Positions 33,649 through 43,208 of a stretch of 64,000 nucleotides of DNA are shown here, one piece after another. Source of the DNA: Alphaproteobacteria bacterium (GTDB taxonomy: Bacteria; Pseudomonadota; Alphaproteobacteria; Micropepsales; Micropepsaceae); NCBI GenBank assembly GCA_016124635.1, contig WGNJ01000005.1, forward strand, positions 62,001 through 126,000, written 5' to 3'. Each line of letters opens with the position of its first letter. Within the stretch, counting starts at the first letter, position 1. The notes under the pieces are model-generated. The model was not told the origin of the DNA and did no database searches. It saw nothing but the letters and a program-made list of their open reading frames with translations. The position numbers were made by a program, and so were the translations under genes.

Positions 33649-35721
33649 CCGCCAAGCGCGCCAACCGCGGCGTACGCCCCAGACGACGAGCGTCAGTCCG
33701 GCCAAGAAGATGAGCACGTTGACGGCGAACCGTCCGCCGGGCCGATCGTAGGTACGCGACCACAAGCTGGGCCCGCTCTCGCCTTCCTTTGGCAATGCGA
33801 AGGCGACGAAGCTGTCGCTCGTCGTGTTGCCGAGATCGCCGTGCCCGCCCGCCGCGACCACGACGTACTGACGCCCTTGCCACTCATAGGTCATCGGCGT
33901 CGCGTGCGCCGCGGTCGGCAACCGTCCCTGCCACAGCTCCTCGCCCGTCTTTGCATCGAACGCGCGGAGATAGTCGTCCATAGCCGCGCCGATGAAGAGG
34001 ACGCCGCCAGCCGTAACGACGGATCCGCCGAGCGCAGGCACGCCCCACGGCAAAGCGAGATGCAGCGGCGCGATCTCTTCCGTCGTTCCGAGCGGCATTT
34101 CCCACAGGATCTTGCCCGCCTTCAGATCGATTGCAGCGAGCACGCCCCAAGGCGGCGGATTGCACGGCACGCCGAGCGGACCGATCAGCGTCTCGCGGAT
34201 CATCCCGAACGGCGCCCCACGCTGCGGCGACACCTCCTTGTCCGGATACATGTCGTGCAGCGCCTCATAACGCGCCGCCGGGAACAGCGTGATCAGATGC
34301 ATCGCGCGGTTGGTGTTGGCGTAGAGGATTTGGTTGACCGGATCGAACGTAACGCCGCCCCAATTGATCCCACCGCCGGTGAACGGAAACAGGATCGTGC
34401 CCTGCTCGGATGGCGGCGTGTAGAGCCCTTCGCTGCGCGCCTTCGCCATGAGGTCGTGGCAGGCGGCGCGATCCCATGGCGTCATGCCGAAGGCGTCGTC
34501 CGCGGTGATCTTCTGCGGCACCAAGGCCGGCACGTGCGTCGGAAACGGTTGCGTCGGCGACAGGGCCTCGCCGGGTGCACCGTCTTGCGGCACGGGCCGC
34601 TCCTCGACCGGCCAGATCGGCTTGCCCGTATCCCGATCGAGCACGAACACGAAGCCCTGCTTCGTACCCTGGATGACGACATCATGCTTGCCGTCGTCGA
34701 GGTTGAGCGTCGCTAGAGTTGGCTGCGTCGGCGTGTCGTAGTCCCAAACGTCGTGGTGCACGATCTGGAAAGACCACACGAGTTGCCCCGTCGCCGCTTT
34801 GAGAGCGACGACGCTGTTGGCGCGTTCGTCGTTGCCGGGGCGCAGACCGCCGAAGAAGTCGGGGCTCGGCGATGTCGTCGGCAGAAAGATCAGGCCGCGC
34901 GCCGGGTCGGCCGACATCGGAGCCCACACATTGGTGTGTCCCACAGCCTGCCAGCCATCGCCCCATGTCGCGCGCGCCGGATCATTCGGATCGCGCGGCA
35001 CCGGATCCCACGTCCACTTCATCTGTCCCGTACGCACATCGAACGCACGCACGGTCCCGTGCGGTGCCGCGACGCGCGCATTGTCGCCGATCGACGACCC
35101 AACAATGATGACATCGCCGACAACGAGCGGCGCCGACGTGATCTGAAATTCCCCCGGCCAGCGCAATGGCATGCCCGGATCGATCTTCACCTCGCCGTTG
35201 GTGCCGAAATCATCGCAGGGCTTGCCCGTGTCGAGATCGAGAGCGATGACGCGCGCATCGTTGGTTGCCGCGATGACCCGCTTGCTGCAGGCGCCTGTCG
35301 AGCTGAATTGCGATTGATCGCTCCAAATCGCAACCCCTCGGCACGTGAACTTGTTCGCCGGGTGCACGTCTTCGATCGGAATTTTCGGATCGAACCGCCA
35401 GAGTTCTTTGCCCGTACCCGGATTGAGCGCAATAACCTCATTGAACGGCGAGCACAGCAGCAGCTTGTCGCCAACGAGGATCGGCGTGCCCTCGAGCTTG
35501 GTACGGCGCATCGTTTGCCGATCACGCTTCTCGATGTCACCGGTGTGATAGGTCCACACACGGATGAGGTCGTCGACGTTCTTCGGCGTGATCTGGGCCG
35601 CCGAGCTGTAGCGCATGCCGCCGTCGTCGCCACCGTAGACCGACCAGCCCGCGTCGGCGTATGCGACACCGCTCCCAAGCAACAGCATCACAACCGCAAT
35701 CATCGATAGACGTTGCATCAT
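33637..35721 (-). CDS. PQQ-dependent dehydrogenase (membrane-anchored quinoprotein)
   Basis: A 694-aa periplasmic eight-bladed quinoprotein. A signal peptide MMQRLSMIAVVMLLLGSG leads into GWSVYGGDDGGMRYSSA, the entry of glucose/alcohol-type PQQ dehydrogenases. Propeller W-motif repeats occur throughout (NPGTGKELWRFD, RTGQMKWTWD, AATGQLVWSFQ, KAGKILWEMP, KTGEELWQGR). No haem c motif (CxxCH) is present. A C-terminal helix near residues 662-682 (FAVNVLIFLAGLTLVVWG) should anchor it to the membrane. Its ATG overlaps the TGA of the TetR gene, so it is under that regulator. It oxidises an alcohol or sugar; PQQ synthesis genes are not in the window. Confidence 0.9.
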   Translation of the reverse strand: MMQRLSMIAVVMLLLGSGVAYADAGWSVYGGDDGGMRYSSAAQITPKNVDDLIRVWTYHTGDIEKRDRQTMRRTKLEGTPILVGDKLLLCSPFNEVIALNPGTGKELWRFDPKIPIEDVHPANKFTCRGVAIWSDQSQFSSTGACSKRVIAATNDARVIALDLDTGKPCDDFGTNGEVKIDPGMPLRWPGEFQITSAPLVVGDVIIVGSSIGDNARVAAPHGTVRAFDVRTGQMKWTWDPVPRDPNDPARATWGDGWQAVGHTNVWAPMSADPARGLIFLPTTSPSPDFFGGLRPGNDERANSVVALKAATGQLVWSFQIVHHDVWDYDTPTQPTLATLNLDDGKHDVVIQGTKQGFVFVLDRDTGKPIWPVEERPVPQDGAPGEALSPTQPFPTHVPALVPQKITADDAFGMTPWDRAACHDLMAKARSEGLYTPPSEQGTILFPFTGGGINWGGVTFDPVNQILYANTNRAMHLITLFPAARYEALHDMYPDKEVSPQRGAPFGMIRETLIGPLGVPCNPPPWGVLAAIDLKAGKILWEMPLGTTEEIAPLHLALPWGVPALGGSVVTAGGVLFIGAAMDDYLRAFDAKTGEELWQGRLPTAAHATPMTYEWQGRQYVVVAAGGHGDLGNTTSDSFVAFALPKEGESGPSLWSRTYDRPGGRFAVNVLIFLAGLTLVVWGVRRGWRAWRSKS

Positions 35722-36347
35722 CCCCTCCCCGCTCTGGCGACGCGGCGAAGTGCCTTCACGTCCGCCGCCCCACCGGCATTCATCGCCCGCAATCCCATCA
35801 AATACGGCCGGACGAAATTCCCGATTTCTTTGTCGACATCGTCGACATCACGTACGAGCCCGCTCACGCCGACGCACGCCCTAAACAGGGTGCTTGCGAT
35901 AGACTCCGCTGACTTCGCGAAGACACGATCTTCGCGCAGCACAGCGATCAACGCCTGAACCATTTGCGAATCAATCCGATCGACAGGCGCCCGCGCGACG
36001 TTGTCGCGTGCTCGCATTAGCTCGCGCACGTGCGGCGAGCCGTCGACGAGTTCGAAGATCATTCGATGGCGCGCGATCAGCCCGCGCGCGAGCCGTTCGT
36101 CAACATCGCCGCTGCGCGATAGTTCGGCTTGCAGCGCGTCGGCAATCTGCCGCGTCACGTAATCGGCAACCGCGGTGAAGACTGCTGTCTTGTCCGGGAA
36201 ATAGCTGTAGAGAGTAGCTTTCGCGACGCCCGCTTTGGCCGCGATCATTTCCATCGTCACGGCACGAAAACCGTTGGCGCGAAAAAGCCGCCCGGCAGCT
36301 TCGATCACCTGACGTTGACGCGACGAATAGTGTTCGGTCATGGCCAT
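35718..36347 (-). CDS. TetR family regulator of the PQQ dehydrogenase operon
   Basis: A 209-aa TetR protein (MAMTEHYSSRQRQ start, or 207 aa from ATG 36341). The HTH reads RLFRANGFRAVTMEMIAAKAGVAKATLYSYFPDKTAVF, the classic pattern. The C-terminal part is the ligand domain with a C-terminal AefR/TetR_C type. It is translationally coupled by ATGA with the dehydrogenase gene. An inverted repeat overlaps its predicted -35, so it probably represses its own operon and is released by an unknown inducer. It is convergent with the ATPase zeta gene, whose stop lies 57 bp away. Confidence 0.92.
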   Translation of the reverse strand: MAMTEHYSSRQRQVIEAAGRLFRANGFRAVTMEMIAAKAGVAKATLYSYFPDKTAVFTAVADYVTRQIADALQAELSRSGDVDERLARGLIARHRMIFELVDGSPHVRELMRARDNVARAPVDRIDSQMVQALIAVLREDRVFAKSAESIASTLFRACVGVSGLVRDVDDVDKEIGNFVRPYLMGLRAMNAGGAADVKALRRVARAGRG

Positions 36348-36360
36348 CCCGACCAGACAA

Positions 36361-36388
36361 ACTATACACAATTCGTTCAATTCGTCTA
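36361..36388 (-). promoter_or_regulatory. Predicted sigma-70 promoter of the tetR-PQQ dehydrogenase operon
   Basis: Minus-strand -35 TAGACG (36388-36383), 16-nt spacer and -10 TATAGT (36366-36361). The -10 agrees with the consensus at five of six bases. A start about 7 nt downstream would fall 6-13 nt before the candidate ATGs, making the mRNA nearly leaderless. Confidence 0.5.
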
Positions 36389-36397
36389 GTCGACGAA
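36381..36397. promoter_or_regulatory. TetR-type operator, perfect inverted repeat
   Basis: TTCGTC (36381-36386) and GACGAA (36392-36397) are perfect inverted arms round TAGTC, a 17-bp operator typical of TetR proteins. It overlaps the predicted -35 of the tetR gene, as expected for autorepression. A half-copy, ATTCGT, occurs just to the left near 36371. Confidence 0.65.
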
Positions 36398-36403
36398 ATG
36401 GCC

Positions 36404-36730
36404 CTAGGTCTTGTTGCCGCCGACCTGCTCGATCGCGACATGCATCAGATCTTCCATTTCGCGGCGAATTTGATGATCGGAGATCGCGATGCTCTTGGCG
36501 TCGAAGTCCTTGCGGATCTTCCGAAAGACGTCCTCGTCCCCCGGCTCCTCGAAGTCGGCCTTGATCACGTCCTTGGCGTAGGCCTCCGCCGCTTCGCCGC
36601 TCAGACCCAGCTTCTCGGCAGCCCATAATCCAAGCAGTTTGTCGCGCCGCGCCGTCGCCCGGAATTTGAGGTCCTGGTCGTGGGCAAACTTGCTTTCGTA
36701 ACCTTCGCGGCGCTTGTCGAAGCCGGACAT
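36404..36730 (-). CDS. ATPase inhibitor subunit zeta (DUF1476)
   Basis: A 108-aa helical protein matching DUF1476, the zeta inhibitor of alphaproteobacterial F1F0-ATP synthase described in Paracoccus. It starts MSGFDKRREGYESKFAHDQD, the conserved N-terminal inhibitory helix, followed by the four-helix domain with LWAAEKLGLSGEAAEAYAKDV. It blocks ATP hydrolysis by inserting its N-terminus into the F1 rotor-stator interface. GGAGG lies 7-11 nt upstream of ATG 36730. It is single-gene and convergent with the tetR operon; the strong conservation is one reason I place the window in Alphaproteobacteria. Confidence 0.92.
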   Translation of the reverse strand: MSGFDKRREGYESKFAHDQDLKFRATARRDKLLGLWAAEKLGLSGEAAEAYAKDVIKADFEEPGDEDVFRKIRKDFDAKSIAISDHQIRREMEDLMHVAIEQVGGNKT

Positions 36731-36740
36731 CAGGCAAACC

Positions 36741-36903
36741 TCCTAGGCCCCTGGGAATGTGGGTAGCCGCACCCATCTACACCAGGGGATGGTGTTGTGG
36801 AACACGAATTCCGGCACGTTGTGCGGGAGCACAAGCTTGGGCTAGGGTCCCGTAGCGCTCGCGGGTCACCTGTCCAATCCCCCTCGGGCGCTAAGCCTTT
36901 TTT
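36741..36903 (+). ncRNA. Possible structured non-coding RNA or purC leader
   Basis: A 163-nt stretch upstream of purC is rich in inverted repeats: CCCCTGG/CCAGGGG (36748-36788) enclosing GGGT/ACCC, GTGTT/AACAC (36792-36805), GCAC/GTGC (36814-36824), and an 8-bp stem AGCGCTCG/CGGGCGCT (36854-36892) followed by TTTTTT at 36898-36903. The last part resembles a plus-strand terminator, with an intervening 5-nt gap. Size and shape would suit a small RNA, perhaps 6S-like, but I do not recognise a family sequence. On the other strand it is the leader of the zeta gene. Confidence 0.3.
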
Positions 36904-36957
36904 GGCCGGAACGTGTGCCGGACGCCGCACACGGTTCTAGGACCAGGATCTACTGAG

Positions 36958-37722
36958 ATGAAAAGCCGAAAGCTCGTCTACGAGGGCAAGGCGAAGGTTC
37001 TTTATGAGGGGCCGGAGCCGGGCACGCTCGTACAGTATTTCAAGGACGACACCACAGCCCTCGACGGCAAGAAGAAGGTGGTCCTCGAAGGCAAAGGCGT
37101 TCTGAACAACCGCATCTCCGAATACCTGATGACGCAGCTCGGCCAGATCGGGGTGCCGAATCATTTCTTGCGCCGTCTGAACATGCGCGAGCAATTGATC
37201 CGAGAGGTTGAGATCATTCCGCTCGAAGTCGCGGTCCGCAATGTAGCGGCGGGATCTTTCGCGACACGCCTCGGTCTCGACGAAGGGACACCGCTACCGC
37301 GCTCAATCATCGAGTTCTACTACAAGGACGATAAGCTCAAGGACCCGATGGTCACCGAAGAGCACATCACAGCCTTCGGTTGGGCGACACCTCAAGAACT
37401 CGACGACATGACCGCTCTCGCCATCCGCATCAACGACTTCCTCTCGGGGTTGTTCTTGGGCGTCGGCATTCGCTTGGTCGACTTCAAGGTCGAGTTTGGT
37501 CGTCTCTGGGAAGGCGAAATGATGCGCATCATTCTCGCCGACGAAATCAGCCCGGACTCGACAAGACTCTGGGACCTTCGGACGAACGAAAAACTCGACA
37601 AAGATCGCTTCCGGCGCGACCTCGGCGGTGTCACGGAAGCGTACAGCGAAGTCGCAAAGCGTCTCGGAATCTTGACTGAACTAGCAAACATGGAACGCAA
37701 AGGACCGGTGCTCGTTAAATGA
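36958..37722 (+). CDS. purC: Phosphoribosylaminoimidazole-succinocarboxamide synthase
   Basis: A 254-aa enzyme joining CAIR and aspartate with ATP to give SAICAR. It opens [14 protein letters not shown] (ATP-binding beta-hairpin), then [29 protein letters not shown] and the [31 protein letters not shown] segments that define PurC. Length is standard for bacteria. ATG 36958 has AGGA about 8 nt upstream; the earlier in-frame ATG 36913 would add unrelated residues. Its stop overlaps the purS start in an ATGA, so the two are coupled. Confidence 0.96.
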   Translation: MKSRKLVYEGKAKVLYEGPEPGTLVQYFKDDTTALDGKKKVVLEGKGVLNNRISEYLMTQLGQIGVPNHFLRRLNMREQLIREVEIIPLEVAVRNVAAGSFATRLGLDEGTPLPRSIIEFYYKDDKLKDPMVTEEHITAFGWATPQELDDMTALAIRINDFLSGLFLGVGIRLVDFKVEFGRLWEGEMMRIILADEISPDSTRLWDLRTNEKLDKDRFRRDLGGVTEAYSEVAKRLGILTELANMERKGPVLVK

Positions 37723-37964
37723 AAGCTCGCGTAACAGTGATGCTGAAGTCGGGAGTCCTCGATCCACAGGGGAAAGCGATCGAGCATGCGCTCAACCGCC
37801 TGGGGTTTTCCGGAGTCAGCGACGTGCGGCAGGGGAAAGTAATCGAACTCGACTGCGCAGAAACTGATCAAAAAAAGCTTCACTCACAACTTGCGGAAAT
37901 GTGTGAAAAGCTTCTCGCCAACACGGTCATTGAAAACTACGCTATAGAAATTAGACCGTCTTAG
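37719..37964 (+). CDS. purS: FGAM synthase subunit PurS
   Basis: An 81-aa protein that bridges PurQ and PurL in the split formylglycinamidine ribonucleotide synthase of alphaproteobacteria, Bacillus and archaea. It begins [20 protein letters not shown] and has the beta-alpha-beta-beta pattern with [23 protein letters not shown] overlaps the purC stop. The next purine gene, purQ, is separated from it by a DUF2059 gene, which is unusual as purS and purQ are normally adjacent. Confidence 0.95.
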   Translation: MKARVTVMLKSGVLDPQGKAIEHALNRLGFSGVSDVRQGKVIELDCAETDQKKLHSQLAEMCEKLLANTVIENYAIEIRPS

Positions 37965-37986
37965 TACCGTTGAGTTGGGGGAAGCC

Positions 37987-38514
37987 ATGAGGCTGTCGAG
38001 CGGATACAGCATTCGAACCGCAGTCGTTGCGATGCTGCTCGTACCTTTGATGATTGCAACCGCGTTCGCCGATCCGATGTCCAGGCGCGAGATGAATGCG
38101 CGCCTGGTAGCAGCAGCCGATTTGGTCGACGCAATGGGCGGGCGCGAGTCCGTCGTCGATCAGATCAACCGCGTCATTCCATTGCAGATGATGTCCCTGC
38201 AGAAGCAGTTCCCGACGATGAGCGCCGAATCGCGCCGTCTCATCGAGAACTCCCTGCGCCAAGAGTTTATGAGCGGGGTGGACTTGCTTCTTGGTCGGAT
38301 CGCCGCAAGCTATGCGCACCGCTTCACGACCGAGGAACTGCGCGCAATGGCGCGCTTCAATCGTTCGGAGGCCGGGCGTAAGCTGCGCGAGCAATCGGAT
38401 GATTTGCAGCGCGAGCTGCGCGAGATCTCGCAGAAATGGGGCGAGGAGATCGCCAAGCGCGTAGGCGAACGCTTGCAGGAGCAGATGCACAAGCCGCCGC
38501 CGCTGACCAGCTAA
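37987..38514 (+). CDS. DUF2059 domain secreted protein inside the purine cluster
   Basis: A 175-aa exported protein. A signal peptide ([20 protein letters not shown], cleavage near AFA before DPMSRR) is followed by a helical region with [23 protein letters not shown] sequence and [16 protein letters not shown], the DUF2059 pattern. The start ATG 37987 follows GGGGGAAG. It sits 22 nt after purS and 10 nt before purQ, all in one strand, so it is transcribed with the purine genes. Function is unknown; its link to purine synthesis is probably just positional. Confidence 0.85.
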   Translation: MRLSSGYSIRTAVVAMLLVPLMIATAFADPMSRREMNARLVAAADLVDAMGGRESVVDQINRVIPLQMMSLQKQFPTMSAESRRLIENSLRQEFMSGVDLLLGRIAASYAHRFTTEELRAMARFNRSEAGRKLREQSDDLQRELREISQKWGEEIAKRVGERLQEQMHKPPPLTS

Positions 38515-38524
38515 CGGAGCAGGA

Positions 38525-39196
38525 ATGAAAGCCGCCGTTGTTGTCTTCCCCGGGTCGAACCGCGAACACGACGTTGCGAAGGCACTTGAACGGGCAAGCG
38601 GCTCAGCGCCGAAGCTGATCTGGCATGGCGACGCCGGCCTCGACGACAAGTACGATCTGATCGTTCTTCCAGGCGGTTTCTCCTACGGCGATTACTTGCG
38701 CTGCGGCGCGATGGCCGCGCATTCGCCGATCACCCGCGACATCATTCGGCAGGCCAGCAGCGGCACTCCGGTTCTGGGCATCTGCAACGGCTTCCAGATT
38801 CTGACCGAAACGGGATTGCTCCCGGGCGCGCTTATGCGCAACGCAAGCCTGAAATTCGCGTCCCGCTACGTGACGATGCGTGTTGAAGCTACCAACACCA
38901 TGTTCACCTCGCGCTATAAGGCCGGCCAAGAGCTCTCCGTTCCGGTCGCCCATGGCGACGGTAACTACTTTGCCGACGACGAAACGCTGGACCGGCTCGA
39001 GGATGAGGGCCGCGTCGCCTTCCGCTACGTCAAAGGGCAAAATCCCAACGGCGCCTCCCGCGACATCGCAGGAATCCTGAACGCCAAGCGCAATGTGCTT
39101 GGTCTGATGCCCCATCCTGAGAATGCCACCGACCCACTTTTGGGCTCGACAGACGGCAAGGCTCTGTTCGACAGTTTGGCATCCGCTATTTCCTAA
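38525..39196 (+). CDS. purQ: FGAM synthase glutamine amidotransferase subunit PurQ
   Basis: A 223-aa class I glutamine amidotransferase. It has [26 protein letters not shown], the nucleophile cysteine in GICNGFQIL, and the His/Glu pair in MPHPENATD. It releases ammonia from glutamine for PurL to convert FGAR to FGAM. The stop is 15 nt before the RibB-like gene. The three-part PurS/PurQ/PurL form, not the large single PurL of gammaproteobacteria, is used here. Confidence 0.96.
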   Translation: MKAAVVVFPGSNREHDVAKALERASGSAPKLIWHGDAGLDDKYDLIVLPGGFSYGDYLRCGAMAAHSPITRDIIRQASSGTPVLGICNGFQILTETGLLPGALMRNASLKFASRYVTMRVEATNTMFTSRYKAGQELSVPVAHGDGNYFADDETLDRLEDEGRVAFRYVKGQNPNGASRDIAGILNAKRNVLGLMPHPENATDPLLGSTDGKALFDSLASAIS

Positions 39197-39211
39197 CTCA
39201 GGACTGCCGAC

Positions 39212-40339
39212 ATGAAATTGATCGTAGATCGCGTCTCAGCCGCGGTTGAGGCCTTCCGCCATGGCGAGATGGTCGTCGTCACCGATGACGACGATCGCGA
39301 GAACGAGGGAGACCTGTTCGTCGCCGCGTCACTCTGCACGCCGGAAAAGATGGCGTTCATCATCCGTCACACCTCCGGCATCGTTTGTGCGCCGATGGCG
39401 GCAGCTGAAGCGCGCCGCCTGCGCCTCGATCCCATGGTCTCCGTGAACGACGCGCCGCTCGGCACGGCTTTCACCGTATCCGTCGACTTCCGCCACGGCC
39501 TTCGAACCGGCATCTCTGCCGACGAGCGCGTCAACACGGTGCGCGGCCTTGCCAACGATAACACCGGCGCTGCGGACTTCGTCCGTCCCGGCCACGTCTT
39601 TCCATTGATCGCGAAAGACGGCGGCGTGCTTGTCCGCTCGGGTCACACTGAGGCCTGCGTCGATCTTTGCCGCCTCGCGAACCTTGCCCCCGTCGGCGTG
39701 CTCGCCGAGCTCGTCAACGACGACGGAACGGTGCAGCGCGGACCGCAAGTGAAGGCCTTCGCCGAGCAGCACAACCTGCACATCATCTCCGTCGCGGAGC
39801 TCATCGCCTACCGGCAGATGCGCGAGACGTTGGTCGAGCGCATCGCCGAATTCCCGATTACCTCGACTGTCGGCGAGCTCAAGGCCGTCGCCTATCGCAC
39901 GCCGTTCGACACCGTGTTTCACGTGGCGACGGTCTACGGAACGCTCGACAAGGCGTCGCCCACGCCGGTGCGCCTCCATCGCGCCAATATCGTTTCGGAC
40001 GTCTTCGGCGGCGCCCCGGACATCGCTTGGGCATTGCGCTACTTCCAAAAGGCCGGCAAGGGTGTGCTCGTCTACCTGCGCGACGGTGCCGCGGGCGTAC
40101 CGGTGGTCGAACCGCCTGTGGAAAACGCCACCAGCTCCGAGCAAGCGCGCCAAGACCAATGGCGAGACATCGGCGTCGGCGCGCAAATCCTGAGAGACCT
40201 GGGCGTTTCCTCGATCGAACTCCTGACCCACAGCTCGGTGTCCTATGTCGGCATCGCGGGTTTCGACATCTCAATCGCCAAGACCGTGGAAATGGACATT
40301 GCAACGCCCATCTCCCTCGGCAATACAAAGCGCGCCTGA
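39212..40339 (+). CDS. ribB: 3,4-dihydroxy-2-butanone 4-phosphate synthase with degenerate GTP cyclohydrolase II-like domain
   Basis: A 375-aa riboflavin protein. The N-terminal RibB domain is intact: [34 protein letters not shown]-type segment [17 protein letters not shown], and [15 protein letters not shown]. The C-terminal 170 residues resemble GTP cyclohydrolase II in outline ([31 protein letters not shown]) but the three zinc cysteines (RVHSEC-x-GD-x-FGSLRCDCG in active RibA) are absent. So it should form only dihydroxybutanone phosphate; GTP cyclohydrolase must come from elsewhere. Such RibB-X fusions are known in rhizobia. It sits 15 nt after purQ and 20 nt before purL. Confidence 0.9.
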   Translation: MKLIVDRVSAAVEAFRHGEMVVVTDDDDRENEGDLFVAASLCTPEKMAFIIRHTSGIVCAPMAAAEARRLRLDPMVSVNDAPLGTAFTVSVDFRHGLRTGISADERVNTVRGLANDNTGAADFVRPGHVFPLIAKDGGVLVRSGHTEACVDLCRLANLAPVGVLAELVNDDGTVQRGPQVKAFAEQHNLHIISVAELIAYRQMRETLVERIAEFPITSTVGELKAVAYRTPFDTVFHVATVYGTLDKASPTPVRLHRANIVSDVFGGAPDIAWALRYFQKAGKGVLVYLRDGAAGVPVVEPPVENATSSEQARQDQWRDIGVGAQILRDLGVSSIELLTHSSVSYVGIAGFDISIAKTVEMDIATPISLGNTKRA

Positions 40340-40359
40340 ACCCTCCTTCTGGGCCCCGC

Positions 40360-42543
40360 ATGACCGAAGCCACACTGGATCAAGCGCTGGAGCACGGCCT
40401 CAGCGAAGACGAGTGGAAGCGCATTCTGCGCGTCCTGAACCGAACGCCGAACTTTACCGAGCTTGGTATCTTCTCGGTGATGTGGAGCGAGCACTGCTCC
40501 TATAAGTCGTCGCGCGTTCACCTGCGTACGCTGCCGACCAAAGCACCGTGGGTCATACAAGGTCCGGGTGAAAACGCCGGCGTCATCGACATCGGCGACG
40601 GACAGGCGATCGTCTTCAAGATGGAAAGCCACAATCACCCGTCCTACATCGAGCCGTACCAAGGTGCGGCGACCGGTGTCGGCGGGATCATGCGCGACGT
40701 CTTCACGATGGGTGCACGCCCCATCGCGATGTTGAACGCATTGCGTTTCGGCGAGCCCGACCATCCCAAGACCCAGCATCTGGTCTCGGGCGTCGTCGCC
40801 GGCATCGGCGGTTACGGAAATTGCATGGGCGTGCCGACGGTCGCGGGCGAGGTGAACTTTCATCGCTCCTACAACGGCAACATTCTCGTCAACGCGATGT
40901 GCGTCGGCCTCGCGCATACCGACAAGATCTTCAAGTCGGCGGCAGAAGGCGCAGGCAATCCCGTCGTCTACGTCGGCTCGAAGACCGGGCGCGACGGCAT
41001 TCACGGCGCGACGATGGCTTCGGCCGAATTCGACGACGCCTCGGAAGAAAAGCGTCCGACCGTGCAAGTCGGCGATCCTTTCACCGAAAAGCTGCTGCTT
41101 GAAGCGTGCCTTGAGCTGATGGCGACCGACGCCATCATCGCGATCCAAGACATGGGCGCCGCGGGCCTAACGTCGTCGTCGTGCGAAATGGCGGACAAGG
41201 GTGGGTCCGGCATCGAGCTCGATCTCGACAAAGTGCCGTGTCGCGAAACCGGCATGACGGCCTATGAGATGATGCTCTCCGAAAGCCAAGAGCGCATGCT
41301 CATGGTGCTCAAGCCCGGCCGCGAGCCCGAGGCCGAGCGCATCTTTCAAAAGTGGGAGCTCGACTTCGCCGTCATCGGCGTCACGACCGACACCAAGCGC
41401 TTGGTGCTCAAGCACAAAGGCGAAACCGTCGCCGACATCCCGGTGACGGCGCTCGCGGATGAAGCGCCGCTCTACGAACGGCCGTGGGAAGAACCGAAAC
41501 ATCCAGCCTCTCTCGGCGCGGCGCCCGCGCCAAAGGACGTCGGCGACGCGCTGATCAAGCTGATCGGCTCGCCCGACCTCGCAAGCCGCCGCTGGATTTA
41601 CGAGCAGTACGACACGACCATCATGGGCAACACGGTGCAGCGCCCAGGCGGCGACGCGGCCGTCATCCGCATCGACGGCACGAACAAAGGCATCGCGCTC
41701 AAGTGCGATGTGACGCCCCGCTACGTCGAAGCCGATCCGTATGTGGGTGCGATGCAGGCCGTCGTGGAGACCTGGCGTAACATCACCGCGGTAGGCGCAA
41801 CGCCGCTCGCCATCACGGACAACCTCAATTTCGGCAATCCGCAGCGGCCCGAGATCATGGGTCAGTTCGTGCTCGCCGTTCGCGGCATAGGCGATGCCTG
41901 CCGTGCGCTCGACTTCCCCGTCGTCTCAGGCAACGTCTCGCTCTACAATGAGACCAACGGCCAGGCGATCCTGCCGACACCAACCATCGGCGGCGTTGGC
42001 CTCATGGCGGATGTTTCGCGCCATGCCTCGGTCGCGTTCAAGGCGCCGAGTGAGACTATCCTGGTCATCGGTCAGACCAAAGGTCACCTCGGCCAATCGC
42101 TCTACCTGCGTGAAATGCATGGCCGCGAGGAAGGCTCGCCGCCACCGATCGATCTCAAGGCCGAGCGCCGCAACGGTGAGTTCGTGCGCTCACTCATCGC
42201 GGCTGGTCACACGACAGCAGTGCACGACATCTCCGACGGCGGCCTTCTAGTTGCGGTCGCTGAAATGGCGCTGGCCGGCAATATCGGCGCGGAGCTGCAT
42301 CTCCCGGCGGAGGCAACTCCGCACGCCTTCCTCTTCGGCGAAGACCAAGCGCGTTACGTGTTGACGGTATCCAGCACGATGGCCGACCGGATTGTCGCGG
42401 AGGCGGCAAAGGAGCAAGTCCCGGCGCTGAAGGTCGGCGCCACCGGCGGTGCGGCAATCGTGGTTGCCGGCAGCCAAATTCCGCTGTCGCGGCTGCAAGA
42501 CGCATATGAGGGGTGGCTTCCCAAACTGATGGACGCCGCCTAG
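40360..42543 (+). CDS. purL: FGAM synthase subunit PurL
   Basis: A 727-aa synthetase of the small PurL type, using ammonia channelled from PurQ. Key parts: [39 protein letters not shown] (ATP binding), [26 protein letters not shown] and [11 protein letters not shown]. The ATG at 40360 agrees with the conserved N-terminus [15 protein letters not shown]; longer in-frame forms overlap ribB in another frame. It is followed 9 nt later by bolA. Confidence 0.96.
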   Translation: MTEATLDQALEHGLSEDEWKRILRVLNRTPNFTELGIFSVMWSEHCSYKSSRVHLRTLPTKAPWVIQGPGENAGVIDIGDGQAIVFKMESHNHPSYIEPYQGAATGVGGIMRDVFTMGARPIAMLNALRFGEPDHPKTQHLVSGVVAGIGGYGNCMGVPTVAGEVNFHRSYNGNILVNAMCVGLAHTDKIFKSAAEGAGNPVVYVGSKTGRDGIHGATMASAEFDDASEEKRPTVQVGDPFTEKLLLEACLELMATDAIIAIQDMGAAGLTSSSCEMADKGGSGIELDLDKVPCRETGMTAYEMMLSESQERMLMVLKPGREPEAERIFQKWELDFAVIGVTTDTKRLVLKHKGETVADIPVTALADEAPLYERPWEEPKHPASLGAAPAPKDVGDALIKLIGSPDLASRRWIYEQYDTTIMGNTVQRPGGDAAVIRIDGTNKGIALKCDVTPRYVEADPYVGAMQAVVETWRNITAVGATPLAITDNLNFGNPQRPEIMGQFVLAVRGIGDACRALDFPVVSGNVSLYNETNGQAILPTPTIGGVGLMADVSRHASVAFKAPSETILVIGQTKGHLGQSLYLREMHGREEGSPPPIDLKAERRNGEFVRSLIAAGHTTAVHDISDGGLLVAVAEMALAGNIGAELHLPAEATPHAFLFGEDQARYVLTVSSTMADRIVAEAAKEQVPALKVGATGGAAIVVAGSQIPLSRLQDAYEGWLPKLMDAA

Positions 42544-42552
42544 ATTCATCAC

Positions 42553-42789
42553 ATGCCTATGCCCGCCGCCGATATCGAGCGCTTGATCAAAGAGGCGCTG
42601 CCGGACGCCCAGGTCACAATCCGCGACCTTGCAGGCGATGGCGATCATTACGCGGCCGAAGTGATTTCCGCAGCATTCAAAGGCAAGACGCGCGTCCAGC
42701 AACACAAAATGGTTTACGACGCGCTGAAAGGCCGGATGGGCGGCGAGTTGCACGCGCTGTCACTGCAAACGTCGGTCCCGCAAGGCTGA
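42553..42789 (+). CDS. BolA/IbaG family protein
   Basis: A 78-aa BolA-fold protein ([21 protein letters not shown], then [11 protein letters not shown] and [17 protein letters not shown]). The conserved histidine in HKMVY and histidine/cysteine region are where BolA proteins share a [2Fe-2S] cluster with a monothiol glutaredoxin. The glutaredoxin gene is the next one, 86 nt downstream, a classic pairing in alphaproteobacteria. It probably helps Fe-S cluster delivery or iron sensing. Confidence 0.92.
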   Translation: MPMPAADIERLIKEALPDAQVTIRDLAGDGDHYAAEVISAAFKGKTRVQQHKMVYDALKGRMGGELHALSLQTSVPQG

Positions 42790-42875
42790 AATTCGCGGCC
42801 TGCTTGACGCTTTTGCGGCCGAAGCATATTTCTCAACTCGCGCCATCTGGCGCTGCCGAGATTTGGGAATTTCAC

Positions 42876-43208
42876 ATGACCAGCGTGCATGATCGCATCA
42901 AGTCGGAAGTCGACTCCAACGACGTCGTCCTCTTCATGAAGGGCACGCCGGCGATGCCGCAATGCGGCTTCTCCGCGACTGTCGTGCACGTGCTCGATCA
43001 TCTTGGCGTGAAGTACAAAGGCGTGAACGTCCTTGCCGATCCAGAGGTTCGCGAAGGCATCAAGCACTTCTCGAACTGGCCCACGATCCCGCAGCTCTAC
43101 GTAAAGGGCGAGTTCGTCGGCGGTTGCGACATCGTGCGCGAGATGTTTGAGAATGGCGAATTGAGGCCGTTCTTCGCCGAACAGGGCATTGCGCTCGAAG
43201 CGGCGTGA
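42876..43208 (+). CDS. grxD: Grx4-type monothiol glutaredoxin
   Basis: A 110-aa CGFS glutaredoxin. [20 protein letters not shown] contains the CGFS active site, and [20 protein letters not shown] gives the glutathione-binding TVP-like and GG-CD motifs. It holds a bridging [2Fe-2S] cluster and works with BolA proteins, consistent with the preceding gene. Its stop overlaps the GTG start of the PLP dehydratase gene by 4 nt, so they are translationally coupled. Confidence 0.95.
   Translation: MTSVHDRIKSEVDSNDVVLFMKGTPAMPQCGFSATVVHVLDHLGVKYKGVNVLADPEVREGIKHFSNWPTIPQLYVKGEFVGGCDIVREMFENGELRPFFAEQGIALEAA

Noticed and set aside
33841..35709. Two long plus-strand frames opposite the PQQ dehydrogenase
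   Set aside because: They run antisense to a protein with clear propeller repeats, and have Arg/His-rich, non-protein-like sequence.
36741..36903. Assignment as SRP RNA or tmRNA
   Set aside because: The SRP core GGTCAGGTCCGGAAGG-type sequence and the tmRNA acceptor end are not present; only an unnamed structured RNA is kept as a low-confidence entry.
39197..39212. FMN riboswitch before the riboflavin gene
   Set aside because: Only 15 nt separate purQ and the RibB-like gene, far too short for the RFN element.
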